Part shown: in pieces, positions 55,905 through 64,000 of the stretch
How positions within the stretch are numbered: the first letter of the stretch is position 1
How the letters are laid out: each line of letters starts with the position of its first letter
Assembly: GCF_030812785.1 (NCBI RefSeq)
Contig: NZ_JAUSTJ010000003.1
Span: 496,001-560,000 of the forward strand
Direction: 5' to 3'
From: Sphingomonas kyeonggiensis
GTDB lineage: Bacteria > Pseudomonadota > Alphaproteobacteria > Sphingomonadales > Sphingomonadaceae
Length of the DNA: 64,000 bases
Position numbers and translations under genes: made by a program
The notes under the pieces: model-generated
Told to the model about the DNA's origin: nothing
Seen by the model: only the letters and a program-made list of their open reading frames with translations
Databases searched by the model: none

Positions 55905-56696
55905 ATGGGGTTAGGCAATGGGGTTCCTGTGTCGGTCGAATGTGTTGCGCTGTGGGTCGGGGGGCATCTCGGCCCCGTCGAACGAGCCTGCCTGCGCTCG
56001 GCGCTGCGCCACGGCCACCGCGTAACCCTCTATCATTACGAGCCCGTAACCGGCGTGCCCGAGGGCGTCGAACTGCGCGACGGCGCCGCGATTGTCCCTG
56101 CCGAGCGGATGATCCGCCACCAGAGCGGCAGCCTGGCGCTGTTCTCCGACCTGTTCCGCTTCGCGCTCCAGCGCCGCGGCCTCGGCACCTGGATCGACTG
56201 CGACATGTATTTCCTGCGCCCGCTCGATCCCGTGCAGCCTTATCTGTTCGGTCGCGAGGACGATCATTTCATCAACACCGGCGTGCTCCGGATCCCGGGC
56301 GGGTCGCCGTTGCTCGCCGATCTGCTCGGCATCTTCGATCAGCGCGAGATTCCCTTCTGGCTGCCGCTGCGCCACCGCGCGCTGGCCTGGCTGCGGCGTG
56401 CGCTGACCGGCCGGACGGCGGTGGAGCGCATGCCCTGGGGCGCCGCCGGGCCCAAGGCGCTGACCGCGCTCGCCGCCCGGCACGGCGTCGCCAGGCTGGC
56501 CCTGCCGGTCCAGGCCTTCTGCCCGGTCAGCTACCGCGATGCGCGCTGGATCCTCGATCCGTCGGTTGCGTTGGAGGACAAGGTCGGGCCGGAGACGGTG
56601 GCGGTCCATCTGTGGAACGATCGCATCGCCGCCTTCAAGAACCTGCCCGCACCTCCGGGGAGCTTCCTTGCCCGGTTGCAGGAAGAGGGCAGCTAG
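55905..56696 (+). CDS. Glycosyltransferase, GT32/capsular type
   Basis: 263 aa; ATG 55905 chosen (GTG 55899 also possible, no strong ribosome site). VALWVGGHLGPVERACLRSAL, then LFSDLFRFALQRRGLGTWIDCDMYFLRPL with the DxD metal motif (DCD), FINTGVLRIPGG, and a C-terminal VHLWND are typical of GT32-like and Gb3-synthase-like sugar transferases. No signal peptide or membrane helix. The stop overlaps the start of the GT2 gene (TAGTG). It would transfer a hexose from a nucleotide sugar to a surface-glycan intermediate at the inner face of the membrane. Confidence 0.85.
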   Translation: MGLGNGVPVSVECVALWVGGHLGPVERACLRSALRHGHRVTLYHYEPVTGVPEGVELRDGAAIVPAERMIRHQSGSLALFSDLFRFALQRRGLGTWIDCDMYFLRPLDPVQPYLFGREDDHFINTGVLRIPGGSPLLADLLGIFDQREIPFWLPLRHRALAWLRRALTGRTAVERMPWGAAGPKALTALAARHGVARLALPVQAFCPVSYRDARWILDPSVALEDKVGPETVAVHLWNDRIAAFKNLPAPPGSFLARLQEEGS

Positions 56697-57730
56697 TGTC
56701 GCGACCCAGTGTCAGTGTCGTGATGCCGGTGCACAACGCGCTCCCCTATCTGGACGAGAGCGTCGAGAGCATCCTCGCGCAGAGCTTCGCCGATTTCGAG
56801 TTCGTGATCGGCGACAATGGCTCGGTCGACGGCACGACCGAGCGGCTTGAATATTGGGCGCAGCGCGATCCGCGCATCCGGCTGTTCCACAATCCCCGCC
56901 GCCTCGGCCCTGCCGGCAGCTCGAACTGGGTGGTCGAGCAGTCCCGGGGCGAGCTGGTCGCCCGCATGGACGCCGACGACATCGCCCATCCCGAGCGGCT
57001 GCTCCGCCAGGTCCGCGCGATGGAGCGCCGGCCCGATGCCAGCCTGATCGGCACGCTGTTCGACACGATCGACGAGGCCGGCCGCCCGGTGCGCCCGCCC
57101 GCCTATTTCCGTGTCGGCGGCATCTCGCCCACCCCGGCCTTCTGCCATCCGACGATCCTGCTGCGCCGCACTGCCTTCGATCGCGTCGGCGGCTACCGCG
57201 CCGCTGCCGATTATTGGGAGGACACCGATCTCTACTGGCGGCTGGCCGGCGAGGGGCGGCTGTTCGTCCTGCCCGAGAATCTGATGACCGTGCGCCACTC
57301 GACCAGCAGCAGCCGGGGCGAGGCGCGGCTGCGCGAAGTCGATGAAGCCGTCGACGATTTCTGCCGCTCGCTCATCGCCTATCGCGCGGGCCGCGATCCC
57401 GCCGAGCTGCCGCTGCCCGCGCCCCGCGAGGACGGCGCACCGCGCAAGCTGTTGCCGCTCACCTTCGCCTATCGCGCCGCGGTGCCGGTCTGGGCCGGCA
57501 AGCGCCCCGATGTCGCGCGGCGCATGGCTGGCCGTGTAGACATGCGCTTCGATTTCCGGTCGCTGCTCGCGGGCGCCTCGATCCTGTGGGGCACGCTCGC
57601 GCCGCGATCGATGCGCTGGTTCCTGGTGAAGATGATCCGGCTGCGCAACGCCCGCACCGGCAAGGTGCCGGCCGAACTGGTCGAGTGGCAGCCCCGTCCG
57701 GCGCAGGGCGGGCGCGGGGAGGCGGCGTGA
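56696..57730 (+). CDS. GT2 glycosyltransferase
   Basis: 344 aa from GTG 56696, with GGAAGAGGG about 7 nt before; it overlaps the previous stop. VSVVMPVHNALPYLDESVES, GDNGSVDGT, and ARMDADDIAHPERL with the DxD motif, then YWEDTDLYWRL in the acceptor region, define family GT2 (GT-A fold). The C-terminal region (about 240-344) is basic with weak hydrophobic stretches and may bind the membrane. It overlaps the flippase start (GTGA), so these three genes form one operon. Sugar donor and acceptor are not readable. Confidence 0.92.
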   Translation: MSRPSVSVVMPVHNALPYLDESVESILAQSFADFEFVIGDNGSVDGTTERLEYWAQRDPRIRLFHNPRRLGPAGSSNWVVEQSRGELVARMDADDIAHPERLLRQVRAMERRPDASLIGTLFDTIDEAGRPVRPPAYFRVGGISPTPAFCHPTILLRRTAFDRVGGYRAAADYWEDTDLYWRLAGEGRLFVLPENLMTVRHSTSSSRGEARLREVDEAVDDFCRSLIAYRAGRDPAELPLPAPREDGAPRKLLPLTFAYRAAVPVWAGKRPDVARRMAGRVDMRFDFRSLLAGASILWGTLAPRSMRWFLVKMIRLRNARTGKVPAELVEWQPRPAQGGRGEAA

Positions 57731-59187
57731 GCGGCGCAGGCGGGCGCTTCGATCCGCGGCCCCTGCTCCGTACCTCTGCCTTGCCCTTCGCGATCGCCAA
57801 TTCGGTGGCGGGCGTCGCCGCGATCGGATCGGTCTTCCTCTTCACTCGCCTGCTCACCCCGCACGATTATGGCGTCTACGCCTCGGCCATCGCCGCGGTG
57901 CTGCTGCTCCAGAACCTCGCCTTCTTCTGGCTGCAGAGCGCCGCGCTCCGTCTCCATAGCCGGATCGGCATCGACCGGGACGCGGCGCAGTTCGGCTCGG
58001 CGATCCGCGCGAGCTATCTGCTTTGCGCCGGTTTCGCCTCGCTCGCCTGGATCGGTATCGCCGCCTGGCTGCTCGCTTCGGCCGGCGTGGCGGTGATGCT
58101 GCTCGGCTGGCTGCTGCTGGTGCTGCGCGGCTGGCTCACCCTCGCCAATGCCTGGAACCGCGGCCATCATCGCGACTGGCGCTATGCAGCCAGCGAAGTC
58201 GCCGCCTCGGGGGGAGGGCTGCTGCTCGGTGCCGCCGCAGTCTGGCTGCACCCGGCCGATCCCAGCGCGCCTTTGCTTGGTGCCGTGGCGGCGGCGGCGC
58301 TGGCCGCACTCCTCACCCCCGGCCTGGCCTTCGGCCCGGTCCGGCTGCGCGCCTCGGCGGAGCAGGTCCGCGCCTTCTGGCGCTATGGCGCGCCGCTCGC
58401 CCTGGTCTCGCTCACCGCGACGATGCTCGCGCTGTCCGACCGGCTGCTGCTCGCCGGCCTGCTCGGGCCGGTCGCGGTCGGCGCCTATAGCGTCGGCTAT
58501 GCGCTTGCCGAGCGCCCGCTCAACCTGATCCTCCAGCCGATCGGCCTTGCCTCCAAGCCGAGGCTGTACAAGGCCTATGAGGCGGAGGGCTTCGCCGCCG
58601 CGCGCCCGCTGCTCGCGCGCGATGCCCGCTGGTTCATGCTGCTCGGTTTCCCGGTCACCGTCACGCTGATCGCCGCGCCGCACCGGATCGCCACGATCCT
58701 GGTCGGTCCGGCCCTGTCGGCGATGGCTGCCCAGGTGATGCCCTGGGTCGCGATCGGCTCGCTCCTATCCTGCCTGACGGTGCTCCACTTCGCGCTCGCC
58801 TTCCAGCTCTCGAAGAAGACCGGCTGGACGATCGCCGCCATCGCCCCCGCCGCACTGGTCAACCTGGTCGCCAACCTCGTCTTGATCCCGCGCTACGGCT
58901 TCATCGCCGCAGCCTGGACGACCGCCGGCTGCTATGCGCTTGCGCTGGTACTGATGGTCCTGCTTGGCCGGCGGCATCTGCGCGTGCCGTTCCCGCCGGG
59001 GACCTTCCTCTGCACCGGCCTGTCGAGCCTGGCGCTTGCCGCGTTCCTGCGCAGCTCGGACTGGGCAGGGCTGCTCGGCCTGGTCGAGATGGTGGCTGGC
59101 GGCGCGGCGGTCTATGCGGTGTGCTTGGGCCTGACCCTGGGGATTGGACACTGGCTGAGAGGGCGGACGCGCTCGGTCGCGGGCTAG
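57727..59187 (+). CDS. Oligosaccharide flippase (Wzx/MOP superfamily)
   Basis: 486 aa with about 12-14 membrane helices. GTG 57727 overlaps the GT2 stop. IANSVAGVAAIGSVFLFTRLLTPHDYGVYA is the N-terminal signature of polysaccharide-exporter flippases; LALSDRLLLAGLLGPVAVGAYSVGYALAE and repeated Ala/Leu helices follow. Such proteins move lipid-linked oligosaccharide across the inner membrane. No polymerase (Wzy) or chain-length regulator is in the window, so the set is a modification or minor glycan cluster, or its remaining genes lie elsewhere. A REP-like palindrome follows. Confidence 0.9.
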   Translation: MSGAGGRFDPRPLLRTSALPFAIANSVAGVAAIGSVFLFTRLLTPHDYGVYASAIAAVLLLQNLAFFWLQSAALRLHSRIGIDRDAAQFGSAIRASYLLCAGFASLAWIGIAAWLLASAGVAVMLLGWLLLVLRGWLTLANAWNRGHHRDWRYAASEVAASGGGLLLGAAAVWLHPADPSAPLLGAVAAAALAALLTPGLAFGPVRLRASAEQVRAFWRYGAPLALVSLTATMLALSDRLLLAGLLGPVAVGAYSVGYALAERPLNLILQPIGLASKPRLYKAYEAEGFAAARPLLARDARWFMLLGFPVTVTLIAAPHRIATILVGPALSAMAAQVMPWVAIGSLLSCLTVLHFALAFQLSKKTGWTIAAIAPAALVNLVANLVLIPRYGFIAAAWTTAGCYALALVLMVLLGRRHLRVPFPPGTFLCTGLSSLALAAFLRSSDWAGLLGLVEMVAGGAAVYAVCLGLTLGIGHWLRGRTRSVAG

Positions 59188-59209
59188 GGCGTATCGACCT
59201 TCTTCTTCC

Positions 59210-59327
59210 GTTCCCCGGCGAAAGCCGGGGGCCAGGGTCACAAGCACATCGACTCGAACATCTGCTGGACCTGTTCAATCTTGGCACTCGGCAGAGAAAC
59301 CCTGGGCCCCGGCTTTCGCCGGGGAAC
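59210..59327. repeat. REP-like palindrome
   Basis: GTTCCCCGGCGAAAGCCGGG and its inverted copy, same family and flanks as the coding copy at 36196 but with a loop about 40 nt longer. It lies between the convergent flippase and SDR genes. The rest of the 59188-59391 gap holds no gene I can see. Confidence 0.85.
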
Positions 59328-59391
59328 AGCTAGCTACCCTCTGTATCCGGTACCGCCGACAGGGCGCGCCGCCCCAGCCGGAGCGGATCGC

Positions 59392-60285
59392 TCAACGCAC
59401 CGCCGCTGCGACCGGCGCCTTGCCGGTGGCGGCCGCCACTTCGCGCTCGGCCTGGGTGAAGCCGTAGGCAGGGACGATCTCGCCGGTCCGGTCAACGACG
59501 TCGGCCCAGCCCGCGACGACCTGCTCGCCGGCATCGGCCGCGCGGCCTATCTGGATGCCGTCGGTCAGCGTGATGTGCGCGGCGGCGAAATGCCCAGCGC
59601 CGGCGCAAAGGATCGCGCGGGTAGGGGCGTCGTCGCCGACCAGGGCGAGCAGGCCGGGACTCACAAGATCGGGTGCCAGCATCCCCAGGCTCTCCGCCGA
59701 GAGCACCCCCTCGGTCATGCCGGTCGCGGCGGTGGGGGCCAGGCTGTTGACCCGGATGCCGTATTTCTCGCCTTCGATCGCCAGCGTCTGCATCAGCCCG
59801 ACCAGCGCCAGCTTGGCCGCGCCGTAATTCGCCTGGCCGAAATTGCCGTACAGGCCCGAGGAGGAGGTGGTCATCACGATGCGGCCAAAGTTCTGCGCGC
59901 GCATCTGCTCCCACACCGCCTTGCAGCAGATCGCCGCACCGATCAGGTGGACGTCCACCACTAGGCGGAAATCGTCGATGCTCATCTTGGCGAAGCTCTT
60001 GTCGCGCAGGATGCCGGCATTGTTGACCAGGATGTCGATGCGGCCCCAGCGGTCGACGGTCTCGGCGACCATCGCGGCGATGCGCGCTTCGTCGGTCACC
60101 GATGCGGCGAAGGCGAGGGCCTCGCCCCCCGCGGCGCGGATCTCGGCGGCGACGGCATCGGCTGCGGGCTGGGACAGGTCGTTGACCACCACCCTTGCTC
60201 CCTTGCTCGCCAGGTACAGCGCATGCGCGCGCCCCAGTCCCCCGCCCGAACCCGTCACCACTGCTACACGACCCGCCAGCGACAT
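59392..60285 (-). CDS. Short-chain dehydrogenase/reductase
   Basis: 297 aa from ATG 60285 (GGAGAG about 6 nt upstream). The cofactor motif TGSGGGLG, NNAG, and catalytic Ser with Y-x-x-x-K in SSSGLYGNFGQANYGAAK are intact. A C-terminal extension of about 50 residues beyond the usual SDR length, with the long early segment (RVVVNDLSQPAADAVAAEI), matches the (3R)-hydroxyacyl-CoA dehydrogenase / HSD17B4-like subgroup, so an acyl-CoA or alcohol oxidation is likely. It lies 76 bp downstream of the TetR gene on the same strand and may be controlled by it. Confidence 0.88.
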   Translation of the reverse strand: MSLAGRVAVVTGSGGGLGRAHALYLASKGARVVVNDLSQPAADAVAAEIRAAGGEALAFAASVTDEARIAAMVAETVDRWGRIDILVNNAGILRDKSFAKMSIDDFRLVVDVHLIGAAICCKAVWEQMRAQNFGRIVMTTSSSGLYGNFGQANYGAAKLALVGLMQTLAIEGEKYGIRVNSLAPTAATGMTEGVLSAESLGMLAPDLVSPGLLALVGDDAPTRAILCAGAGHFAAAHITLTDGIQIGRAADAGEQVVAGWADVVDRTGEIVPAYGFTQAEREVAAATGKAPVAAAVR

Positions 60286-60361
60286 CCCGCTCTCCGTTCC
60301 TGATTTGACGGGAGGCTTGGTAGCGCTGCAATCATTCACTCGCAAGAGAGCGAATTGAAGT

Positions 60362-61045
60362 CTACTTCCCGCGCCTGCAGATCTCGAGGAAACCGGCGGC
60401 CATGAACGAGGCCATCCGCTCCTTCACCGCGGCGAAGTCGTCCGAATGGCACAGGCCGTGGGAGAGCTTGTCGATGCGGCCCGTGCGGGCGAGGGTGAGC
60501 ATCAGCGCGCCGGTGACGAAGTGATAGCCCCAGAAGATGTCCTCCTCGGCGCAGTCGGGCAGGGCCTGCTTGAGCAGCCCGATCAGGCGGAGCACCACGG
60601 GGTCGAAATGCGCGTCCATCAAATCGGCGCCCCAGGCCGGGGTGTTGGCGACCTGCGCGCCGAGCTTGGCATAGTTCTTCCAGCCCTCGCCGCCCTGGAT
60701 ATAGGTGTCCAGGTCGGTATCGAGGAACGCCCGCAGCGCACCCTCGACGGTCGGCTTGCCCTTGGCCTCTGCCTCGTACGCGTCGAGCGCCTGCATCCGC
60801 CGCTCGCTGGTCACCACCGCCCGCCTGGCGAACACGGCGTCGAACAGCGCTTTCTTGTCGGCGAAATAGTAATTGAGCAGCGTGTGGTGGACGCCCACCT
60901 GCTTGGCGACGTCCTTCAGCGTGACGCCATAGAGCCCGTGCTGCGAGAACAACTCCTCGGCAGCGTCGTAGATCTGCTCCATCGTCTCGGCGCGCTGCTC
61001 GGCCTTGCGCGAGCGGCGAACGGGCTTGGCGGTTTCGGTCACCAC
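60362..61045 (-). CDS. TetR-family transcriptional regulator
   Basis: 227 aa from a GTG start. Basic N terminus (RRSRKAEQR), then the TetR helix-turn-helix IYDAAEELFSQHGLYGVTLKDVAKQVGVHHTLLNYYFADKKAL (about residues 25-67). The C-terminal ligand domain is helical, with FFWGY-like aromatic helix DIFWGYHFVTGALMLTLA. It is divergent from the MFS/esterase genes and upstream of the SDR, so it is likely to repress both directions. A CACGCGTG palindrome and TTGACA promoter element lie in the 137-bp gap. Confidence 0.9.
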   Translation of the reverse strand: MVTETAKPVRRSRKAEQRAETMEQIYDAAEELFSQHGLYGVTLKDVAKQVGVHHTLLNYYFADKKALFDAVFARRAVVTSERRMQALDAYEAEAKGKPTVEGALRAFLDTDLDTYIQGGEGWKNYAKLGAQVANTPAWGADLMDAHFDPVVLRLIGLLKQALPDCAEEDIFWGYHFVTGALMLTLARTGRIDKLSHGLCHSDDFAAVKERMASFMAAGFLEICRRGK

Positions 61046-61096
61046 CCGTCCATCCTGTCTGGCGCGGCCATCGTCAAGCCTTCGTGCGGATATTCA

Positions 61097-61144
61097 CACG
61101 CGTGATAGTGTATGTTGACAGCATTGCGCGCTTGCCCGCATGAT
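61097..61144 (+). promoter_or_regulatory. Divergent promoter with possible TetR operator
   Basis: CACGCGTG (61097-61104) is a perfect palindrome within a longer imperfect one (TATTCACACGCGTGATAG). A TTGACA (61115-61120) with CATGAT 18 bp later gives a plausible promoter for the MFS gene 39 bp downstream. Confidence 0.45.
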
Positions 61145-61182
61145 GCACCCAAGGCGGAAAATCCGCCAGGGAGAGAGGACGC

Positions 61183-62463
61183 GTGGAAACTCAGGCAGGC
61201 GGCGCGCGCCGCTGGATCGTGCTCGTCACGCTCACTTTCGTCTATGTGCTCAACTTCCTCGACCGGCAGCTGCTCGGCATCCTCGCCAAGCCGATCCAGG
61301 ACTCGCTCCACGTCACCGACAGCCAGCTCGGGCTGATCGGCGGGCTCTATTTCGCGATGTTCTACTGCTTCATCGCGATCCCCGTCGGCTGGCTCGCCGA
61401 CCGCACCAGCCGCGTGACCATCCTCTCGCTCGCCTGCGCGATCTGGAGCGCCGCGACGATCGCCTGCGGCCTCGCCACCAGCTACACCCAGCTGGTCGTC
61501 GCCCGCATGACCGTCGGCTTCGGCGAGGCGGGCGGGGTGCCGCCCAGCTACGCGATCATCACCGACACCTTCCGGCCCGGCGAGCGCGGCACCGCCTTCG
61601 GCATCTTCAACCTCGGCCCGCCGATCGGCGCGGCGCTGGGCATCGCGTTCGGCGCCTCGATCGCCGCGCTGCTCGACTGGCGTATCGCCTTCATCGCGAT
61701 CGGCGCGGTCGGCGTGGTCACCGCGATCCTCGTGCCGCTGATCGTGCGCGAGCCGAAGCGCGGCGCGACCGACCTTAACGCACCCGTCCAGCCCGCTGCC
61801 GCCAAGGCGCCCTTCTGGGGCACCTGCACGATGTTCTTCGGCCACCCGGTGCTGATGCTCGCCGCGCTGGGCAGCGGCGCCACCCAGTTCGTCACCTATG
61901 GCCTGGGCAATTTCGCCGTGCTGTTCCTGATCCGCGAAAAGGGCATGACCCTGCCCGAGATCGCGATCTGGTATGCGCTGGTCGTCGCGATCGGCATGGG
62001 TGCCGCGATGCTGATCTCCGGCCGCGTCATCGACCGGCTGAGCCGTCGCAGCCGCACCGTCTACGCGCTCGGCCCCGCCATCTCGCTCGCCGTGGCGCTG
62101 CCCTTCTACCTCGCCTTTGTCTGGGCGCCCGGCTGGCCGCTGGCGCTGCTGCTGCTGACCATCGTCAACTGCTTCAACTATTTCTACCTCTCCGCCTCGG
62201 TCGCCCTGGTCCAGGAGGAAGTCCGCCCCGACCAGCGTGTGCTCTCGGGCGCGCTGCTGCTGCTGGTGATGAACTTCATCGGCCTCGGCCTGGGACCCAC
62301 TTATGTCGGGGCCGCCAGCGACTGGTTCAAAAGCCATGGCTACGAACACGGCCTCCAGCTCGCCCTCTACACACTGTCGCCCTTCTACCTGATCGCGATT
62401 GCGCTCTTCCTCACGCTCGCCCGGGTCCTCCGCGCCGAGCAGACCGCAAAGGTGCCCGCATGA
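61183..62463 (+). CDS. MFS transporter (spinster-like)
   Basis: 426 aa from GTG 61183, with GGGAGAGAGGA before it. Twelve helices; LTFVYVLNFLDRQLLGILAKPIQDSLHVTDSQLGL and the loop GWLADRTSRVTIL (A-motif), then GFGEAGGVPPSYAII, are typical of the 'spinster family' MFS proteins common in sphingomonads near genes for aromatic, steroid or ester degradation. Its stop overlaps the carboxylesterase start (ATGA), so the two are co-translated. It probably imports the ester or its product. Confidence 0.88.
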   Translation: METQAGGARRWIVLVTLTFVYVLNFLDRQLLGILAKPIQDSLHVTDSQLGLIGGLYFAMFYCFIAIPVGWLADRTSRVTILSLACAIWSAATIACGLATSYTQLVVARMTVGFGEAGGVPPSYAIITDTFRPGERGTAFGIFNLGPPIGAALGIAFGASIAALLDWRIAFIAIGAVGVVTAILVPLIVREPKRGATDLNAPVQPAAAKAPFWGTCTMFFGHPVLMLAALGSGATQFVTYGLGNFAVLFLIREKGMTLPEIAIWYALVVAIGMGAAMLISGRVIDRLSRRSRTVYALGPAISLAVALPFYLAFVWAPGWPLALLLLTIVNCFNYFYLSASVALVQEEVRPDQRVLSGALLLLVMNFIGLGLGPTYVGAASDWFKSHGYEHGLQLALYTLSPFYLIAIALFLTLARVLRAEQTAKVPA

Positions 62464-64000
62464 AGCCCTTCCGCCACGCCGCCCTTGCCACCGCCCTGTT
62501 GCTCTCGGGCACCGCGCTCGCGCAGGAGCCCGTCGTCAACGCACCCTCGGGCAGCGTCAGCGGTACGCTCGAGGGCAGCATCCGCGCCTTCAAGGGCATT
62601 CCCTATGCCGTCCCTCCGGTCGGCGGGATGCGCTGGCGCCCGCCCGCGCCGATGCAGCCCTGGACCGGCACGCGTGCCGCGAAGGACTTCGGCCCCGCCT
62701 GCGTCCAGCCCCAGGCCAAGGCGCCCACCTCGGTCTATTCCCCGGCCGCCCCGATGCCGGTCAGCGAGGACTGCCTGACGCTCAACATCTGGGCGCCAGT
62801 CAATGCGAAAAAGGCCCCGGTCTTCTTCTGGATCCATGGCGGCGCGCTGTCGGGCGGTTCAAGCCGCGAGCCGATGTATGACGGCAGCAAGCTCGCCGAG
62901 CAGGGCGTGGTCGTCGTCTCGATCAACTACCGCCTCGGCGTGCTCGGCTGGCTCGCCCATCCCCAGCTCTCCGCGGAATCCCCCCAAAAGGTCTCGGGCA
63001 ATTACGGCCTGCTCGACCAGATGGCCGCGCTCGCCTGGGTGAAGCACAATATCGCTTCCTTCGGCGGCGACCCGGCAAAGGTGACGATCGCAGGCGAATC
63101 CGCCGGCGGGCTCAGCGTGATGTTCCTGATGGAATCGCCGCTCGCCCGCGGCACCTTCCACCAGGCGATCGCCCAGAGCGCGTACATGGTGACGATGCCC
63201 AACCTCAAGAAGGAGGCCTATGGCACCCCCTCGGCCGAGGCGATCGGCACGATGCTCTCCGCCGGCCTCCAGGCGCCCAACCTCGCCGCGCTGCGCGGGA
63301 TGGACGCCCAGGCGATCACCGACGGCGCCGCCAAGCTCGGCTTCTTCCCCTTCGGCGTGGTCGACGGCCTCGTCCTGCCCAGCCAGATGGTCGAGGCGTT
63401 CGACCAGGGCAAGCAGGCTCCGGTGCCGATCCTGACCGGCTTCAACCAGGGCGAGATCCGCTCGCTCCGCATCCTCGCGCCCAAGGCCCCGGCGACGCCC
63501 GAGGAGTATGAGAAGGCCATTCGCGAGAAGTACGGTGAGTTCGCCGACGCCTTCCTCAACCTCTATCCCGCGGCGACCTACAAGGAGAGCATCCTCGCGA
63601 CCACCCGCGACGCGCTCTATGGCTGGACCAGCGAGCGGCTCGCCCGCAGGCAGGGTGCGCTCGGCAAGCCGGCCTATGTGTATCTCTGGGACCACGGCTA
63701 TCCGGCGATGGACGACAAGGACCTCCACGCCTTCCACGCCAGCGAGCTGCCCTATGTATTCGGCAACCTCACCCCGCTGCCGCCGCTCTGGCCGGCCATC
63801 CCCGAGAGCGACCGGCCGCTGTCCGACACGATGCTCGGCCATTGGGCGAGCTTCGTGAAGACCGGCAACCCGGGCGCGGCCTGGCCGGCCTTCGGCAAGG
63901 ACCGCGCCTATCTCCACATCACCGACGCGCCGAAGGCCGAGACCGGCCTGATGCCCGGCATGTACGACCAGTATGAGGCGGTGGTCTGCCGCCGCCGCGC
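62460..64000 (+). CDS. Type-B carboxylesterase, exported (3' end outside window)
   Basis: At least 513 aa; runs off the right edge. ATG 62460 overlaps the MFS stop. The signal peptide MKPFRHAALATALLLSGTALAQ gives a periplasmic or secreted enzyme. Standard family features: GIPYAVPPVGGMRWRPP near residue 45, SEDCLTLNIW, oxyanion loop WIHGGALSGG, nucleophile Ser in IAGESAGGLSV, and catalytic His in AFHASELPYVFG. The usual disulfide cysteines are only partly present. It hydrolyses carboxylic esters, substrate unknown. Context (TetR, SDR, MFS) suggests ester or natural-product catabolism. Confidence 0.9.
   Translation, partial: MKPFRHAALATALLLSGTALAQEPVVNAPSGSVSGTLEGSIRAFKGIPYAVPPVGGMRWRPPAPMQPWTGTRAAKDFGPACVQPQAKAPTSVYSPAAPMPVSEDCLTLNIWAPVNAKKAPVFFWIHGGALSGGSSREPMYDGSKLAEQGVVVVSINYRLGVLGWLAHPQLSAESPQKVSGNYGLLDQMAALAWVKHNIASFGGDPAKVTIAGESAGGLSVMFLMESPLARGTFHQAIAQSAYMVTMPNLKKEAYGTPSAEAIGTMLSAGLQAPNLAALRGMDAQAITDGAAKLGFFPFGVVDGLVLPSQMVEAFDQGKQAPVPILTGFNQGEIRSLRILAPKAPATPEEYEKAIREKYGEFADAFLNLYPAATYKESILATTRDALYGWTSERLARRQGALGKPAYVYLWDHGYPAMDDKDLHAFHASELPYVFGNLTPLPPLWPAIPESDRPLSDTMLGHWASFVKTGNPGAAWPAFGKDRAYLHITDAPKAETGLMPGMYDQYEAVVCRRR

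Overview
The window is high-GC alphaproteobacterial DNA, most likely from a Sphingomonas or close Sphingomonadaceae relative. This rests on two large TonB-dependent receptors next to glycan genes, a starch operon of the Caulobacter/Sphingomonas type, flavin-dependent halogenase-family genes beside them, FixJ-type regulators, and many short palindromic REP-like elements. No rRNA, tRNA, CRISPR array, transposase or integrase was recognised.

Layout. 0-0.3 kb: 5' end of an ECF sigma factor (minus strand, cut by the window edge). 0.46-11.4 kb: a giant autotransporter (about 3,630 aa). 11.7-17.5 kb: a small secreted protein, an OmpR/EnvZ-type two-component pair, a beta-carbonic anhydrase overlapping a SulP transporter, and an outer-membrane protein; this looks like an inorganic-carbon or anion module with a local regulator. 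17.5-19.8 kb: a halogenase-family flavoprotein overlapping a DUF6445-like putative 2-oxoglutarate/iron protein. 19.9-31.6 kb (mostly minus strand): a periplasmic six-hairpin glycosidase-like protein, a TonB receptor, a divergent MFS transporter, a GH65 glucoside phosphorylase with beta-phosphoglucomutase, and two LacI regulators. 31.8-43.2 kb: a plus-strand starch/maltodextrin operon (TonB receptor, internal terminator, second halogenase, secreted GH13 amylase, GH13 alpha-glucosidase, GH97 alpha-glucosidase, GPH/MFS sugar porter), mostly with start/stop overlaps.

43.3-53.3 kb: a stress and signalling block with an MFS exporter plus UBP-type zinc finger, Dps, small exported proteins, a haloperoxidase-type hydrolase, an outer-membrane barrel, a bicupin, three tandem palindromes, and a chain of regulators (single receiver, FixJ-like regulator, PAS histidine kinase, HWE/HisKA_2 kinase). 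Short motifs recur upstream of several of these genes. 53.4-59.2 kb: surface-glycan genes (TylF-like methyltransferase, pyruvyltransferase-like protein, 2OG oxygenase, two glycosyltransferases, flippase). 59.4-64 kb: an SDR, a TetR regulator, an MFS transporter and a type-B carboxylesterase cut by the right edge.

How it fits together: the 20-43 kb block reads as one alpha-glucan programme. Oligosaccharides enter through TonB receptors, are trimmed by exported amylase and glucosidases, cross the inner membrane through MFS/GPH carriers, and are split by hydrolysis or by phosphorolysis (GH65 to glucose 1-phosphate, then beta-PGM), under LacI control. The oddest feature is a halogenase-family gene, with both key catalytic residues present, wired by start/stop overlap into this operon, and a paralogue 17 kb away.
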